Shown here piece by piece: positions 1 through 7,642 of a DNA stretch of 64,000 nucleotides. The DNA lies in assembly GCF_009763245.1 (NCBI RefSeq), contig NZ_WKJZ01000005.1, forward strand, positions 39,855 through 103,854, read 5' to 3'. The notes under the pieces are model-generated. The model did not search any database. It was given only the letters and a program-made list of their open reading frames with translations, and was not told the DNA's origin. The position numbers were made by a program, and so were the translations under genes. Origin of the DNA: Pseudomonas xionganensis (GTDB taxonomy: Bacteria > Pseudomonadota > Gammaproteobacteria > Pseudomonadales > Pseudomonadaceae). Each line of letters starts with the position of its first letter. Positions within the stretch are counted from its first letter, which is position 1.

Positions 1-38
1 TGGTTCACATGAACCTGCCTCCATTTCCTGTTCAACCT
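1..38 (+). repeat. 38-bp direct repeat, copy A
   Basis: It begins TGGTTCACATGAACCTGCCT and matches 147-184 at 37 of 38 positions (T/C difference at position 31). Because it starts at base 1, the repeat may extend to the left of the window. Its first part, GGTTCACATGAACC, is itself a perfect palindrome. Confidence 0.85.
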
Positions 39-70
39 CCGGCTGGCAATCAGCGCGTGACCATGCCGCC

Positions 71-88
71 GATGTCCTACAGGACATC
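71..88. repeat. Inverted repeat between the two direct repeats
   Basis: GATGTCCT at 71-78 and AGGACATC at 81-88 are perfect 8-bp arms around a 2-bp spacer. It lies between the two 38-bp direct repeats. It could be an operator or a dispersed intergenic palindrome; the sequence alone does not decide. Confidence 0.7.
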
Positions 89-146
89 ACTTCACTGTGG
101 GTTTGGGTCTCACCTAACAGAGCGCCTGACGAGTTGGCCGGGGTCA

Positions 147-184
147 TGGTTCACATGAACCTGCCTCCATTTCCTGCTCAACCT
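147..184 (+). repeat. 38-bp direct repeat, copy B
   Basis: Second copy of the repeat at 1-38 with one mismatch. The repeat starts are 146 bp apart. Confidence 0.85.
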
Positions 185-399
185 CGTGCATGTCAAACCA
201 AGCTGCGGGCTAGGCAACCGAAGACCGACTGGCATGCCAATCTGATTTTTGAGCACGCCAACCGCATTGCGATAAAAATACTTAGCTGCCTATGAAATTC
301 GAAGCTCAATCTCATTGGCGATTATGAAAATTATCACAAATACGTTGACGAGCTACCCTGGGATGCATATGATCCGATCCATCAACCAAGGATTGCACC

Positions 400-1152
400 A
401 TGTCCCACAGTCTCGACAGCGTCGGAAAGCGTGTTGCTTATGCTCGGAAATATCGGAGCCTGACACAGCAGGAGCTCGCTGATCGAGCCGGCGTCGCGCA
501 GTCGAGCCTGGCGTCACTGGAAGCGGGACGCAACAAAGGCTCACGCAGCCTAGTGAGCCTTGCCAAAGCATTAGACGTACCTGCCGAGTGGCTCGATAGC
601 GGTCATAACCATGAACAAGCTATGGAGTTGCTTAGCGGTAATCTGCGCAAGATCCCATCGGCTGAAGATCAGAATGTTCAGAGAATGCTCAACAGCGCCG
701 TTCCCGGCGAACAATCCTCAGCTTTCCTTCAATCTGATGTGAACCCTCCAGCAAAAGCACAGCCAATTGGCTTGAAGTTACTGGCATGGACTGTTCGCTC
801 ACTGCTTGAGCCCGAGACCGCTTATAAACAAAGCTTAGAATCGCAGCGCCGTTTTGGGTGGGCTTATCCGCATAGCGCGCGCGCATTTTTACTCCGCGCT
901 ACAAGGGATTTTGTTATTCCAGAGTTGCGTGAAGATGACCTCCTCTTGATTGAGCCAGATGCTCCCGTTAAGACCGGCTGTGACATTGTAGTCGTATGCT
1001 CTGATGATGAAATCCGACTAGGCCGTGTCACGGAAAACGCTCTCGGGAAATTTCTGTTGGTTGTGATCGAACAGGGCAAGGAAGAACTGCAACCTCTAGA
1101 TGCTAGTGTCCGCATTGTTGGGGTCATTGATAGCCTCTCTCGGAGGAACTAA
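400..1152 (+). CDS. Phage-type repressor: XRE helix-turn-helix plus degenerate S24 domain
   Basis: A 250-residue DNA-binding protein. Residues about 6-65 form an XRE/Cro-type helix-turn-helix (motif LTQQELADRAGVAQSSLASLE). The C-terminal part (about 165-248) has the fold pattern of a LexA/CI-type S24 peptidase domain (AFLLRA, DLLLIEP, GCDIVVV). The catalytic dyad is not visible: where the family has GDSM-P the protein reads RDFVIP, and the usual lysine position reads EIRLGRV. I infer a repressor of the downstream alpA-xis-int genes that may not self-cleave during SOS. A palindrome at 1168-1183, between this gene and the integrase operon, is a plausible operator. The flanking DNA is AT-rich, as expected for acquired DNA. 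Confidence 0.8.
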   Translation: MSHSLDSVGKRVAYARKYRSLTQQELADRAGVAQSSLASLEAGRNKGSRSLVSLAKALDVPAEWLDSGHNHEQAMELLSGNLRKIPSAEDQNVQRMLNSAVPGEQSSAFLQSDVNPPAKAQPIGLKLLAWTVRSLLEPETAYKQSLESQRRFGWAYPHSARAFLLRATRDFVIPELREDDLLLIEPDAPVKTGCDIVVVCSDDEIRLGRVTENALGKFLLVVIEQGKEELQPLDASVRIVGVIDSLSRRN

Positions 1153-1167
1153 TTTTTTGCCCTAAAT

Positions 1168-1183
1168 AATCGTATTTACGATT
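1168..1183. promoter_or_regulatory. Palindromic operator candidate before the alpA-xis-int genes
   Basis: AATCGTA at 1168-1174 and TACGATT at 1177-1183 are perfect 7-bp arms with a 2-bp spacer. The palindrome sits in an AT-rich intergenic segment between the repressor stop codon and the next gene, where a phage-type repressor would act. Confidence 0.55.
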
Positions 1184-1218
1184 TTATTTTATATATAATT
1201 ATCCCTTTGAGAATTGAA

Positions 1219-1449
1219 ATGCGCCGAATCATGCGACTGAAAGAAGTAATGCACGTGTGCGGAATATCACGCAGCACCGTTTATCTATGGATGATCCAGG
1301 GACGATTTCCCCAGAACCGCCAGATAGGTGGCGGCAGAGTTGGCTGGGACAGTAATGAGATCGAGCAGTGGGTGAACCTTCAGCTCGATGGTGAAGAGGT
1401 TGGCCGGGAGAAAGGTCATGAGCAGCAGTCAAGAGCTCATCAGCATTAA
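1219..1449 (+). CDS. AlpA-family helix-turn-helix regulator
   Basis: A small protein of 76 residues with a MerR/AlpA-like winged helix-turn-helix. It reads RLKEVMHVCGISRSTVYLWM, followed by GRFPQNRQIGGGRVGWDSNEIEQW, the classic AlpA pattern. Proteins of this family activate excision or integrase genes in prophages and islands. Start: an in-frame TTG lies at 1207, but the ATG at 1219 has a GAG-rich ribosome site at suitable distance; the ATG at 1231 is also possible. The last codons overlap the next gene, so the two are probably translated together and feed into the integrase. Confidence 0.8.
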   Translation: MRRIMRLKEVMHVCGISRSTVYLWMIQGRFPQNRQIGGGRVGWDSNEIEQWVNLQLDGEEVGREKGHEQQSRAHQH

Positions 1450-1633
1450 AGAATTCCAACGTCGGGTCTGGGGTGAGAACGGTACGCCCTTGAGTCGCCA
1501 ATCAATCCGCAATCACCTCCTCAACTGCAAGTTGCCAGGTAGGCAGGTAGTCGGTAACTGGTACATCGACTGGAGCGAGTACCAAGCGCAAAACGCGGAT
1601 GACCTCGTTGAAAAAGTGCTAGCAGGACGATGA
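1418..1633 (+). CDS. Excisionase-like small DNA-binding protein
   Basis: A 71-residue protein starting at ATG 1418, preceded by GGGAGAAAG. The sequence has an excisionase-like helix-turn-helix layout (ISIKEFQRRVWG, LSRQSIRNHL, PGRQVVGNWYIDWSEY). It overlaps the alpA-like gene by 32 bp and ends 3 bp before the integrase start, so alpA-xis-int look like one translation unit. The excisionase role is inferred from size, fold pattern and position directly upstream of the integrase. Confidence 0.7.
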   Translation: MSSSQELISIKEFQRRVWGENGTPLSRQSIRNHLLNCKLPGRQVVGNWYIDWSEYQAQNADDLVEKVLAGR

Positions 1634-1636
1634 TTA

Positions 1637-2746
1637 ATGGCTCGACCACGGAAAAAAAATAATCGCGAACTGCCCTTGAATCTGTATTACAACAAAGACA
1701 CCAAGGCCTATCGCTATAAAGACACCATTAAGAACAAATGGCACCACTTCGGCTTTGACCGTCAGAAAGCCATCAAGAGCGCACAATTTTTGAATGCAAA
1801 GTTGATGGTCAACACCGATCTGATTGCAGCGGTGATGGCTGATCACACACTGACAGTTTCTTCATTTATTGAAGAGTACAAAGAAAAAGTGATGCCGGGG
1901 AGACATCTCAAGAAAAGCACCGAGGAGAACTACTTGATTCGCCTGAAGCAAATTGATAACGCCTTCGGTCGCCTGCCATTGAACATGGTGTCACTCAAAC
2001 AAATCAGCGATTTCCTAAGCGCAATCGACTCTAACCGCGCCAGTAATCAGGCGAGAGCACGCATCATCGACCTGTTTAACCAAGCCGCTGCGCGTGGTCT
2101 GGTAGAAAATAACGTGGCTGAAAAAACCCTCAAACGTAATGAGCGCAAAGTACGAAAGCGTCACACCAAAGAAGGTATCAAGGCCATCCGCGAACATGCA
2201 CCGATGTGGCTGAAGAATGCCATCGACCTGGCTCTGCTGATTTCGCAACGCCGCTGCGATCTACTGAATCTGCGTTTTGATGGCATCAAAGATGGCTACA
2301 TGTACGTCATCCAGCAAAAAACCAGCGATCAAACTGACGCATCATGGCTGAAGATGGAGATCACGCCTGCCTTTCAAAAGGTTATTGATCAGTGCCGTGA
2401 TGAGGTGGAGTCCCCCTTCCTAATTCACCGCCAGCCGGATCGAAAGCGCGACTGCGAAAATAAAGAACATCCCACTCAAATTACAGGCCACTACCTTAGC
2501 ACCGAGTTTAAAAAGGCCCGAGACGCAGCTCAGTGTTACCCGAATTACACAGCAAAAGAGATGCCCGGCTTGCACGAGATCCGGGGCACCTCTTTGAAGA
2601 TGTACCAGCTGGCAGGAAAAGACGCTCAGAAGATCGCCGGCCATGCCAGCCCCGACATGACCCTGAATTACCTCAAGGGCCACGAATTTGCCGAATGGGT
2701 CGAGGTCTCGCCTGACCTGGACATCAGCGAATTCACCGACGACTAA
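1637..2746 (+). CDS. int: Tyrosine-recombinase integrase
   Basis: A 369-residue phage-type integrase that would insert and excise the island at its attachment site. Residues about 1-55 look like a lambda-type arm-binding domain, about 70-165 a core-binding (SAM-like) domain, and the rest the catalytic domain. Catalytic residues are visible: arginine in ISQRRCDLLNLR, lysine in QQKTSD, the HEIRGTS box (H-x-x-R), histidine in AGHASPDMT and the nucleophilic tyrosine in LNYLKG. The length is normal and the gene is intact. Ribosome site AGGACGA precedes ATG 1637. No terminator is obvious before the next gene 28 bp downstream. Confidence 0.93.
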   Translation: MARPRKKNNRELPLNLYYNKDTKAYRYKDTIKNKWHHFGFDRQKAIKSAQFLNAKLMVNTDLIAAVMADHTLTVSSFIEEYKEKVMPGRHLKKSTEENYLIRLKQIDNAFGRLPLNMVSLKQISDFLSAIDSNRASNQARARIIDLFNQAAARGLVENNVAEKTLKRNERKVRKRHTKEGIKAIREHAPMWLKNAIDLALLISQRRCDLLNLRFDGIKDGYMYVIQQKTSDQTDASWLKMEITPAFQKVIDQCRDEVESPFLIHRQPDRKRDCENKEHPTQITGHYLSTEFKKARDAAQCYPNYTAKEMPGLHEIRGTSLKMYQLAGKDAQKIAGHASPDMTLNYLKGHEFAEWVEVSPDLDISEFTDD

Positions 2747-2774
2747 GCGATCCCCCCAACAAACCGGAGCACGT

Positions 2775-3179
2775 ATGAACAAAGAAACTCGCGACATCAT
2801 TACTGTCCGAAACAATGGCCCGCTGATCGTACGTACCAACTTTTGGCGCACCGCAACATGCCGCACGGGACTCCCCTTCCTTTGCTGGAATGCAGGCACT
2901 GCAAGACTCTTACTGCCAGCAACTCTTGAGCATTGCTTGCTTGACATGGCAGCGGCTAAACACGTGATCATCTCCCTGTGCAGCGCCACTAATAGCAGGA
3001 ATGAGGTCTTGGAAATTATTTTCGAAGATCTCAGTGGCATGCCACTTACGCTAGTCATTGGCACTGATCAAGCAGGAGGGATTCCAGCGGAGAGCACGCT
3101 AGAGAGTTTTCCCCTTACGGTCTGGACAAAAGAGGGACTAGAACAAAGTCATTCTGCGGAGTTTCGACGGGCCAATTAG
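2775..3179 (+). CDS. Island protein of unknown function
   Basis: A 134-residue protein starting at ATG 2775 (GGAGC ribosome site upstream), 28 bp after the integrase stop and probably cotranscribed with it. I recognise no family. It is predicted soluble and has a hydrophobic stretch around residues 45-75 and a C-terminal charged tail. A longer in-frame start at 2688 would overlap the integrase and is less likely. It converges with umuC. Confidence 0.6.
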   Translation: MNKETRDIITVRNNGPLIVRTNFWRTATCRTGLPFLCWNAGTARLLLPATLEHCLLDMAAAKHVIISLCSATNSRNEVLEIIFEDLSGMPLTLVIGTDQAGGIPAESTLESFPLTVWTKEGLEQSHSAEFRRAN

Positions 3180-3242
3180 CAGCCCTGCATCTGCTCATAG
3201 GAAGTCTCTTTGCCAACGCAGAACTTCGAGACTGAGTGATTA

Positions 3243-3295
3243 GCGCGCCACCAACCTCCCGTACGCCCTCACAAGAGTACGGCTACCTGGCGCGC
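3243..3295. terminator. Nested hairpin between convergent genes
   Basis: GCGCGCCA (3243-3250) pairs with TGGCGCGC (3288-3295), and inside it CCGTAC (3259-3264) pairs with GTACGG (3277-3282). It lies where the unknown gene and umuC converge and overlaps the end of umuC. There is no clear T-tract, so termination is a guess. Confidence 0.35.
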
Positions 3296-4560
3296 ACAAC
3301 CAGCAACTGGTCAACCTGTGTGGTATACGACCGGCTAATCAACTCGCGCTTCATGCCCCAGCCTGGTGAGGCCGGCACGCTCCCAGGGCGAAGGGTACCT
3401 CGCCCCCATCTGTTATTAATCGCATCCAGCACTGCCATGACTTTCTGGGAGTCCGCGGACTGCATGGGCGCAAACAGATCCTCGGTGAACTCCCCTCGCT
3501 GGCACAAATCGAGCAGCAGCACTTCAGCTTTTGAGAAGGCAAATCCTGGGCGATATATCTGCTCCAACCCTTCTAGGGCCAAGCGAGTTATCAAACGCGT
3601 GTCGTCACTCGGATACGGCAACTCAAGCAGCGCTCCCCTGGCAAACCTTGGCTCATCGGGATTGAACATGCCTGTGCGAATACTGACTCGCACACGCTTA
3701 CAGACCGAGCCTTGGGCCCGAAGCTTTTCGCAGGCCCGGGCTACGTATGCGGCAACGGCCTCCCGAATTGGCGCCAGCTCGTGTAACCGCACCCCAAACA
3801 TCCGGCTGCAACAAATCTCCTGCTTGGGCGGAGCAGCATCATCGAGTTCTGCGCAAGGAATGCCTTGGAGCTCTCGCGCAGTTCTCTCCAGAACCACGTT
3901 AAAGCGTGCGCGTAATGTGGCCGTGTCTGCATGAGCGAGGTCAGCGGCAGTTTTGATATTCATGTCATGCAGCCGCGCCGCCAATCGAGCCCCTACGCCC
4001 CAGACCTCCTCTACGGGAGTCACCGCCAATAGCTTGATCCTTCGGCTCGAATCGGTGATGTCGACTACCCCGCCAGTCTGTTTCTGCCAACGCTTCGCTG
4101 CATAGTTAGCAAGCTTTGCCAACGTTTTGGTAGGCCCGATCCCCACCCCTGTTGGGATACCTGTAACAGCCAAAATCTTGGCCCGAATTTCTCGCCCCAT
4201 CGAATCAAGGTTTTGGAGAACGCCGGTCAACTCAGCAAATGCTTCGTCGATGCTGTACACCTCAAGAGCAGGTACCATGCTCTCGATGACAGTCATCACG
4301 CGCTCACTCATGTCACCGTACAGGGCGTAGTTCGAGCTAAAACCAACCCCACCCGCAGCCTCAAAAGCTCGGCGGATTTGAAACCAGGGCGCCCCCATCT
4401 TGATACCCAGCGCTTTGGCTTCAGCGGTTCGACTGACTACGCAGCCATCGTTGTTAGACAGCACCACAATGGGTATCCGCGCCAGTGCCGGGCGAAACAC
4501 GCGCTCACAGCTGCAATAAAAAGCATTGCAGTCGATCAGAGCAAAAACACGATCAGGCAT
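3283..4560 (-). CDS. umuC: DNA polymerase V catalytic subunit UmuC (Y family)
   Basis: A 425-residue Y-family translesion polymerase that, with processed UmuD, copies past damaged bases during SOS. The catalytic metal ligands are seen in FALIDCNAFY at the N-terminus and YSIDEAFAEL at about 100. The helix-hairpin-helix region (IPTGVGIGPTKTLAKLANYAAK) and little-finger domain follow. Start: ATG at 4560 (MPDRVF); it overlaps the umuD end by 8 bp, typical for umuDC. Island-borne umuDC genes are common on plasmids and integrative elements; this copy is full length. Confidence 0.95.
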   Translation of the reverse strand: MPDRVFALIDCNAFYCSCERVFRPALARIPIVVLSNNDGCVVSRTAEAKALGIKMGAPWFQIRRAFEAAGGVGFSSNYALYGDMSERVMTVIESMVPALEVYSIDEAFAELTGVLQNLDSMGREIRAKILAVTGIPTGVGIGPTKTLAKLANYAAKRWQKQTGGVVDITDSSRRIKLLAVTPVEEVWGVGARLAARLHDMNIKTAADLAHADTATLRARFNVVLERTARELQGIPCAELDDAAPPKQEICCSRMFGVRLHELAPIREAVAAYVARACEKLRAQGSVCKRVRVSIRTGMFNPDEPRFARGALLELPYPSDDTRLITRLALEGLEQIYRPGFAFSKAEVLLLDLCQRGEFTEDLFAPMQSADSQKVMAVLDAINNRWGRGTLRPGSVPASPGWGMKRELISRSYTTQVDQLLVVRAR

Positions 4561-4990
4561 TGGCCCGCCCTGCCCTGCACAACCCCACAAATACCCCCCA
4601 AATCTGAAAGTCTTCCGCTTCCAAGACGTAGCGTGGTGGGTACTGAGGATTAGCTGACGCCAAAATGACCTGGTGCTGGTCACCACTGAGTATCTTTAGA
4701 AGCAACTCCCCATTGAGACAAGCCACCACAACATCGCCACGGCGAGGCGTCAGGCTTTTGTCTACGAGCACCAGATCGCCATCGAGGATGCCGAGCCCTT
4801 GCAGGCTATCGCCTGCTACGCGCACCACGTAGAGCTGAGGGCGGTGCAGCTGAAAAAGCTCATCGAAGGAGATACGCTGCTCAAGATGATCCTGGGCAGG
4901 ACTAGGGAACCCAGCCGGAACGGACGGGAGGTAGAACGGGAGGGAGGCGGTCGTTCGAGAAACTGAGCCCAGGATAGTGATGCTGCTCAC
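4553..4990 (-). CDS. umuD: UmuD-type self-cleaving SOS mutagenesis protein
   Basis: A 145-residue S24 protein. It carries the Ala-Gly cleavage site (VPAGFPSP, about residue 25), the catalytic serine in AGDSLQ and the lysine in LLLKIL, so RecA-stimulated self-cleavage should work. The product UmuD' joins UmuC to form Pol V. Translation probably starts at GTG 4990, directly downstream of a perfect LexA box at 5006-5021, so the leader is short. Confidence 0.93.
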   Translation of the reverse strand: MSSITILGSVSRTTASLPFYLPSVPAGFPSPAQDHLEQRISFDELFQLHRPQLYVVRVAGDSLQGLGILDGDLVLVDKSLTPRRGDVVVACLNGELLLKILSGDQHQVILASANPQYPPRYVLEAEDFQIWGVFVGLCRAGRANA

Positions 4991-5005
4991 GATAAATGCC
5001 GAATA

Positions 5006-5021
5006 CTGTACGCATACACAG
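5006..5021 (-). promoter_or_regulatory. LexA (SOS) box of umuDC
   Basis: CTGT-N8-ACAG, a perfect match to the gammaproteobacterial LexA consensus, extended to TACTGT...ACAGTA at 5004-5023. It lies 16-31 bp upstream of the umuD start, so umuDC should be induced by DNA damage. Confidence 0.9.
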
Positions 5022-5110
5022 TATATCGCACATCTCGAAACTGCATAGCCAGGGTATGAGAACAGGGCCTGTCCTGCCCCACCACGGCGCCTGCTCTCGC
5101 ACCTGCTAGG

Positions 5111-5767
5111 TTAGCGCTCAGTGACATCCTTCAGTGCATGAAATCCATGGAGTTCCTTATCCCAGAGGTAGCCGCCGAGCTTCGGGACACTGACAAACCA
5201 CTCGCGACGCTCACCATCAATGGTCAGAACGATCCGGCGATTGCTGACGAAGTCACCGTCGAAGCTCATTGAGTAGTCATCAACTTGCAGTCTCTCGCCC
5301 GGCGCAATCACGGCAGAAACTGCAATCCCATCCTTGAACGCAGAGCCTGCTGCCTGGTACTCATCGACACCATCATCTGTGCTCGCATACGCATACAGTG
5401 ACCGGCAGATATAGGTGATGGGCTTCGCTGTTCGATTCACCAGCCATACGGGCTGTTTGTCTGAGCACCGCGGGAAAAACGGTATTGCCAAGTACAAGCC
5501 AGAGGGCAGTTCCTGCTCGTAGGCGTCGAGGTTAGCCAGCGCGATCAAATCAGCGATCTCTGCGCGACGCTGCGCTAGCACAGCGAAGACATCATCATCC
5601 ATTCGCGGGCGAGCCCCGAGAAAAGACTCAAGGGCATCGCAGGCAGAGGTCACCCGGACGTAGCGAGCCAGTTCATCTGCGTGACGCTCAGCTACCAGTG
5701 GATGGCAGTCACTGGCCAAGCGTGATGCCCGGCTCATGACCTCATCATGAATCGGTCGGTGATACAT
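5111..5767 (-). CDS. Island protein of unknown function
   Basis: A 218-residue soluble protein I do not recognise. The N-terminal half is helical and charged (ERHADELARYVRV; DDDVFAVLAQRRAEIADLI). The C-terminal half looks like a beta-rich domain (PVWLVNRTAKPITYICRS; GERLQVDDYSMSF; RRIVLTIDGERREWFVSVP). There is no signal peptide or membrane segment. A GAGGA ribosome site precedes ATG 5767, and a near-adjacent 21-bp palindrome (5781-5801) is a likely operator. It lies between umuDC and CBASS in the same orientation as both, but has its own upstream region, so I treat it as separate cargo. Confidence 0.6.
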   Translation of the reverse strand: MYHRPIHDEVMSRASRLASDCHPLVAERHADELARYVRVTSACDALESFLGARPRMDDDVFAVLAQRRAEIADLIALANLDAYEQELPSGLYLAIPFFPRCSDKQPVWLVNRTAKPITYICRSLYAYASTDDGVDEYQAAGSAFKDGIAVSAVIAPGERLQVDDYSMSFDGDFVSNRRIVLTIDGERREWFVSVPKLGGYLWDKELHGFHALKDVTER

Positions 5768-5780
5768 CTGATCCTCGTAG

Positions 5781-5801
5781 TGATACGACCTTATCGTATC
5801 A
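5781..5801. promoter_or_regulatory. 21-bp palindrome upstream of the unknown island gene
   Basis: TGATACGA (5781-5788) and TCGTATCA (5794-5801) are perfect 8-bp arms with a 5-bp spacer, 14 bp upstream of the start codon at 5767. Size and position fit a repressor operator. The binding protein is unknown. Confidence 0.6.
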
Positions 5802-5898
5802 GTCGAAAGAAAATTTCCTTGTCAGTTCCCTACTGAAGCCACCAACAGCGAACAAATACTGAGCCTGCCTTCACCGCAGGCCCCGACAATAGGTGTTG

Positions 5899-6627
5899 TC
5901 AGCTTTGAGTCAGCCATTTCCCGTAAGCATCAATGTCAATCATCGGCACTGTGCCACTGAATTGAAGCTGTGCAATCAACCTAAATAAGAACGCGGTCGC
6001 CGGCTTATTTTCCTGCACAAACTTGAACGTGTTATCGCTGACATCATGAAAATAATGTCCGTGCGAAGCCACGCAACCGATATCCAATCGGCCATCATGC
6101 ATATCTACCTTAAGTGCCTTGTCGAACGATGATCCGAGCGCCGGACTCCAGTCGCTCTCGAACGTGAGCAAACCACCCAGGATTGGGATGAGCGGTTTAG
6201 CTGGATAGGTACCACCTGCATAGGGGATAGGCAGACTAGTGCGATGAAGCTTGCGAACGCTAGCGACTTTCTGCTGGGCGTAGGCCACAAGTCCTGCTGT
6301 GGCGGTTTGCTTCGCTTCGAAAACGGCATAAACGCTTTCTGCCGGAACGATGATCTGCTCATCAAATTTGAAGATGAACGGTGAGTACTGTCGATCAAAA
6401 ACTACAACATCAATCTGCTCACTGAAATTACCCAGACTGTCCACCACGAAAGCTTTTGCCGCTTGGTAGCGCTTAGGTAGGTATGTTTCGAGCATATCGA
6501 GCCATACACCCTCACTGGCATCACCTTTTACCCCAGGGTGTTGGAGCGCTTTGCGGGCTATGCCCAGACGAAGCTGGATATCATCGTGCAGGGACGCAAG
6601 CAGAGTTGAAAGTGACCACGCTGACAT
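5899..6627 (-). CDS. nucC: CBASS effector endonuclease NucC
   Basis: A 242-residue cyclic-trinucleotide-activated DNA endonuclease that destroys the chromosome of an infected cell. The restriction-enzyme-like active site is visible at the family positions: Asp73 (QIDVVVFD), Glu104 and Lys106 (VFEAKQ). In characterised NucC proteins cAAA binding to a trimer drives assembly into an active hexamer that cuts double-stranded DNA. Start: ATG 6627 with GGAGG upstream; an in-frame extension reaching back to 6867 overlaps cap6 and is not coding. It is the last gene of the operon, 82 bp after cap6, with a palindrome in the gap. The sequence is very close to the P. aeruginosa NucC I remember. Confidence 0.95.
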   Translation of the reverse strand: MSAWSLSTLLASLHDDIQLRLGIARKALQHPGVKGDASEGVWLDMLETYLPKRYQAAKAFVVDSLGNFSEQIDVVVFDRQYSPFIFKFDEQIIVPAESVYAVFEAKQTATAGLVAYAQQKVASVRKLHRTSLPIPYAGGTYPAKPLIPILGGLLTFESDWSPALGSSFDKALKVDMHDGRLDIGCVASHGHYFHDVSDNTFKFVQENKPATAFLFRLIAQLQFSGTVPMIDIDAYGKWLTQS

Positions 6628-6673
6628 ACAGCCTCCATCAAATAGGTACTGACAGCCGAGATAAGAGTTTGAC

Positions 6674-6698
6674 GAGCAGGAGTGAATCACTTCTGCTC
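6674..6698. promoter_or_regulatory. 25-bp near-perfect palindrome between cap6 and nucC
   Basis: GAGCAG and AGTGA on the left pair with TCACT and CTGCTC on the right, with one mismatched pair. It sits in the 82-bp gap between cap6 and nucC, 47 bp upstream of the nucC start. It could be an intercistronic RNA hairpin setting the NucC level, or an operator for an internal promoter. Confidence 0.5.
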
Positions 6699-6709
6699 GG
6701 CCAAGCTGA

Positions 6710-7642
6710 TTAGCGATCTTGAAAAGCAGGGGTTGGTGACATTGCTTGGGCAGTCTGCAATGCCGTCCTTGCAGCGACAGCAGCGTGGGGGTATGCCCCC
6801 AGGATGATCGAAGGGATAAGCCGTTGGTTGATATCGGAGAAGGTAAATCCTGGGCCATTGGCCTCACGTGGGCCGGTCAGCTTAACTAGATCCTCGATCA
6901 CCTGAGTGCTCAAACCCAGCCCTTCCAACTTGGAGCTCAACAAATACCGCCTCTGTGCATCGTCCGGTCGACCAAACGTTAAAACCTCTGCCGCACGTCG
7001 TTGAACGGCAGGATCCAACGCTTTCAACCGGTTCGTGCACATTAAAACTGCCGCCGGCAATTTCTGATTGGCAATACGATCAATGCCGCGAATGAAGGCG
7101 TTAACCCCCGCTCGATCCTCATGGTGCATCTGCGCGTTTTCTCGGGACTGAGCCAATGCGTCGGCCTCGTCGATTAACAACAGAACCGCACCACGCGCCT
7201 TACCGCTTGTGCTCTTAAGCTTCTCCGCAGCCTCAATGGTGTAGTCGAATGCCGCCGATACCAGCTGAGTCATCTCTCCTACGCGCCCTTGACCGCGAGT
7301 CGCAAGGCTCAATGGGTAGAGGGTGATATCGATTCCCTCCTGCCGAGCAACAGCGTCCCCGATAGTCTCTGCCAGCTCAGTTTTACCCGAGCCGACATCA
7401 CCTGCCAGCACTGCCAAAGGCGGTCGACGCAATACGGTATCTATTGCAGCGCGCGCTTGCGGATGATGTTTCTCGGCCCACTCCTGCAAGCCAAAAGGAT
7501 TGACCAGCAAGCCCAATACCTTGGCTAGTCGCTCCTTCTGCTCGTCCAAACCAACCAGCCGTGACAAACGCTCCTGAGGCTCAAAGTCTGGGAAACACAC
7601 ACGCCGCTCGAACAGTTCATCCAGTGACGGTTTGACGTTCAT
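6710..7642 (-). CDS. cap6: TRIP13/Pch2-like AAA+ ATPase of type III CBASS
   Basis: A 310-residue AAA+ ATPase. Walker A is GDVGSGKT at 81-88, Walker B LLLIDEA at 154-160, with a sensor-like CTNR further on. In type III CBASS this ATPase remodels the HORMA protein, dissolving the HORMA/CD-NTase complex and holding the system off until infection. Its ATG overlaps the cap7 stop (ATGA), so the two are translationally coupled, which fits their functional pairing. Full length. Confidence 0.93.
   Translation of the reverse strand: MNVKPSLDELFERRVCFPDFEPQERLSRLVGLDEQKERLAKVLGLLVNPFGLQEWAEKHHPQARAAIDTVLRRPPLAVLAGDVGSGKTELAETIGDAVARQEGIDITLYPLSLATRGQGRVGEMTQLVSAAFDYTIEAAEKLKSTSGKARGAVLLLIDEADALAQSRENAQMHHEDRAGVNAFIRGIDRIANQKLPAAVLMCTNRLKALDPAVQRRAAEVLTFGRPDDAQRRYLLSSKLEGLGLSTQVIEDLVKLTGPREANGPGFTFSDINQRLIPSIILGAYPHAAVAARTALQTAQAMSPTPAFQDR

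Larger units (their letters stand above)
1..399. other. Gene-free left flank of the repressor gene
   Basis: No convincing coding sequence is visible. The stretch contains two copies of a 38-bp direct repeat (1-38 and 147-184), a short perfect inverted repeat (71-88), and an AT-rich part from about 240 to 350 that probably holds the promoter of the repressor gene at 400. Confidence 0.5.
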
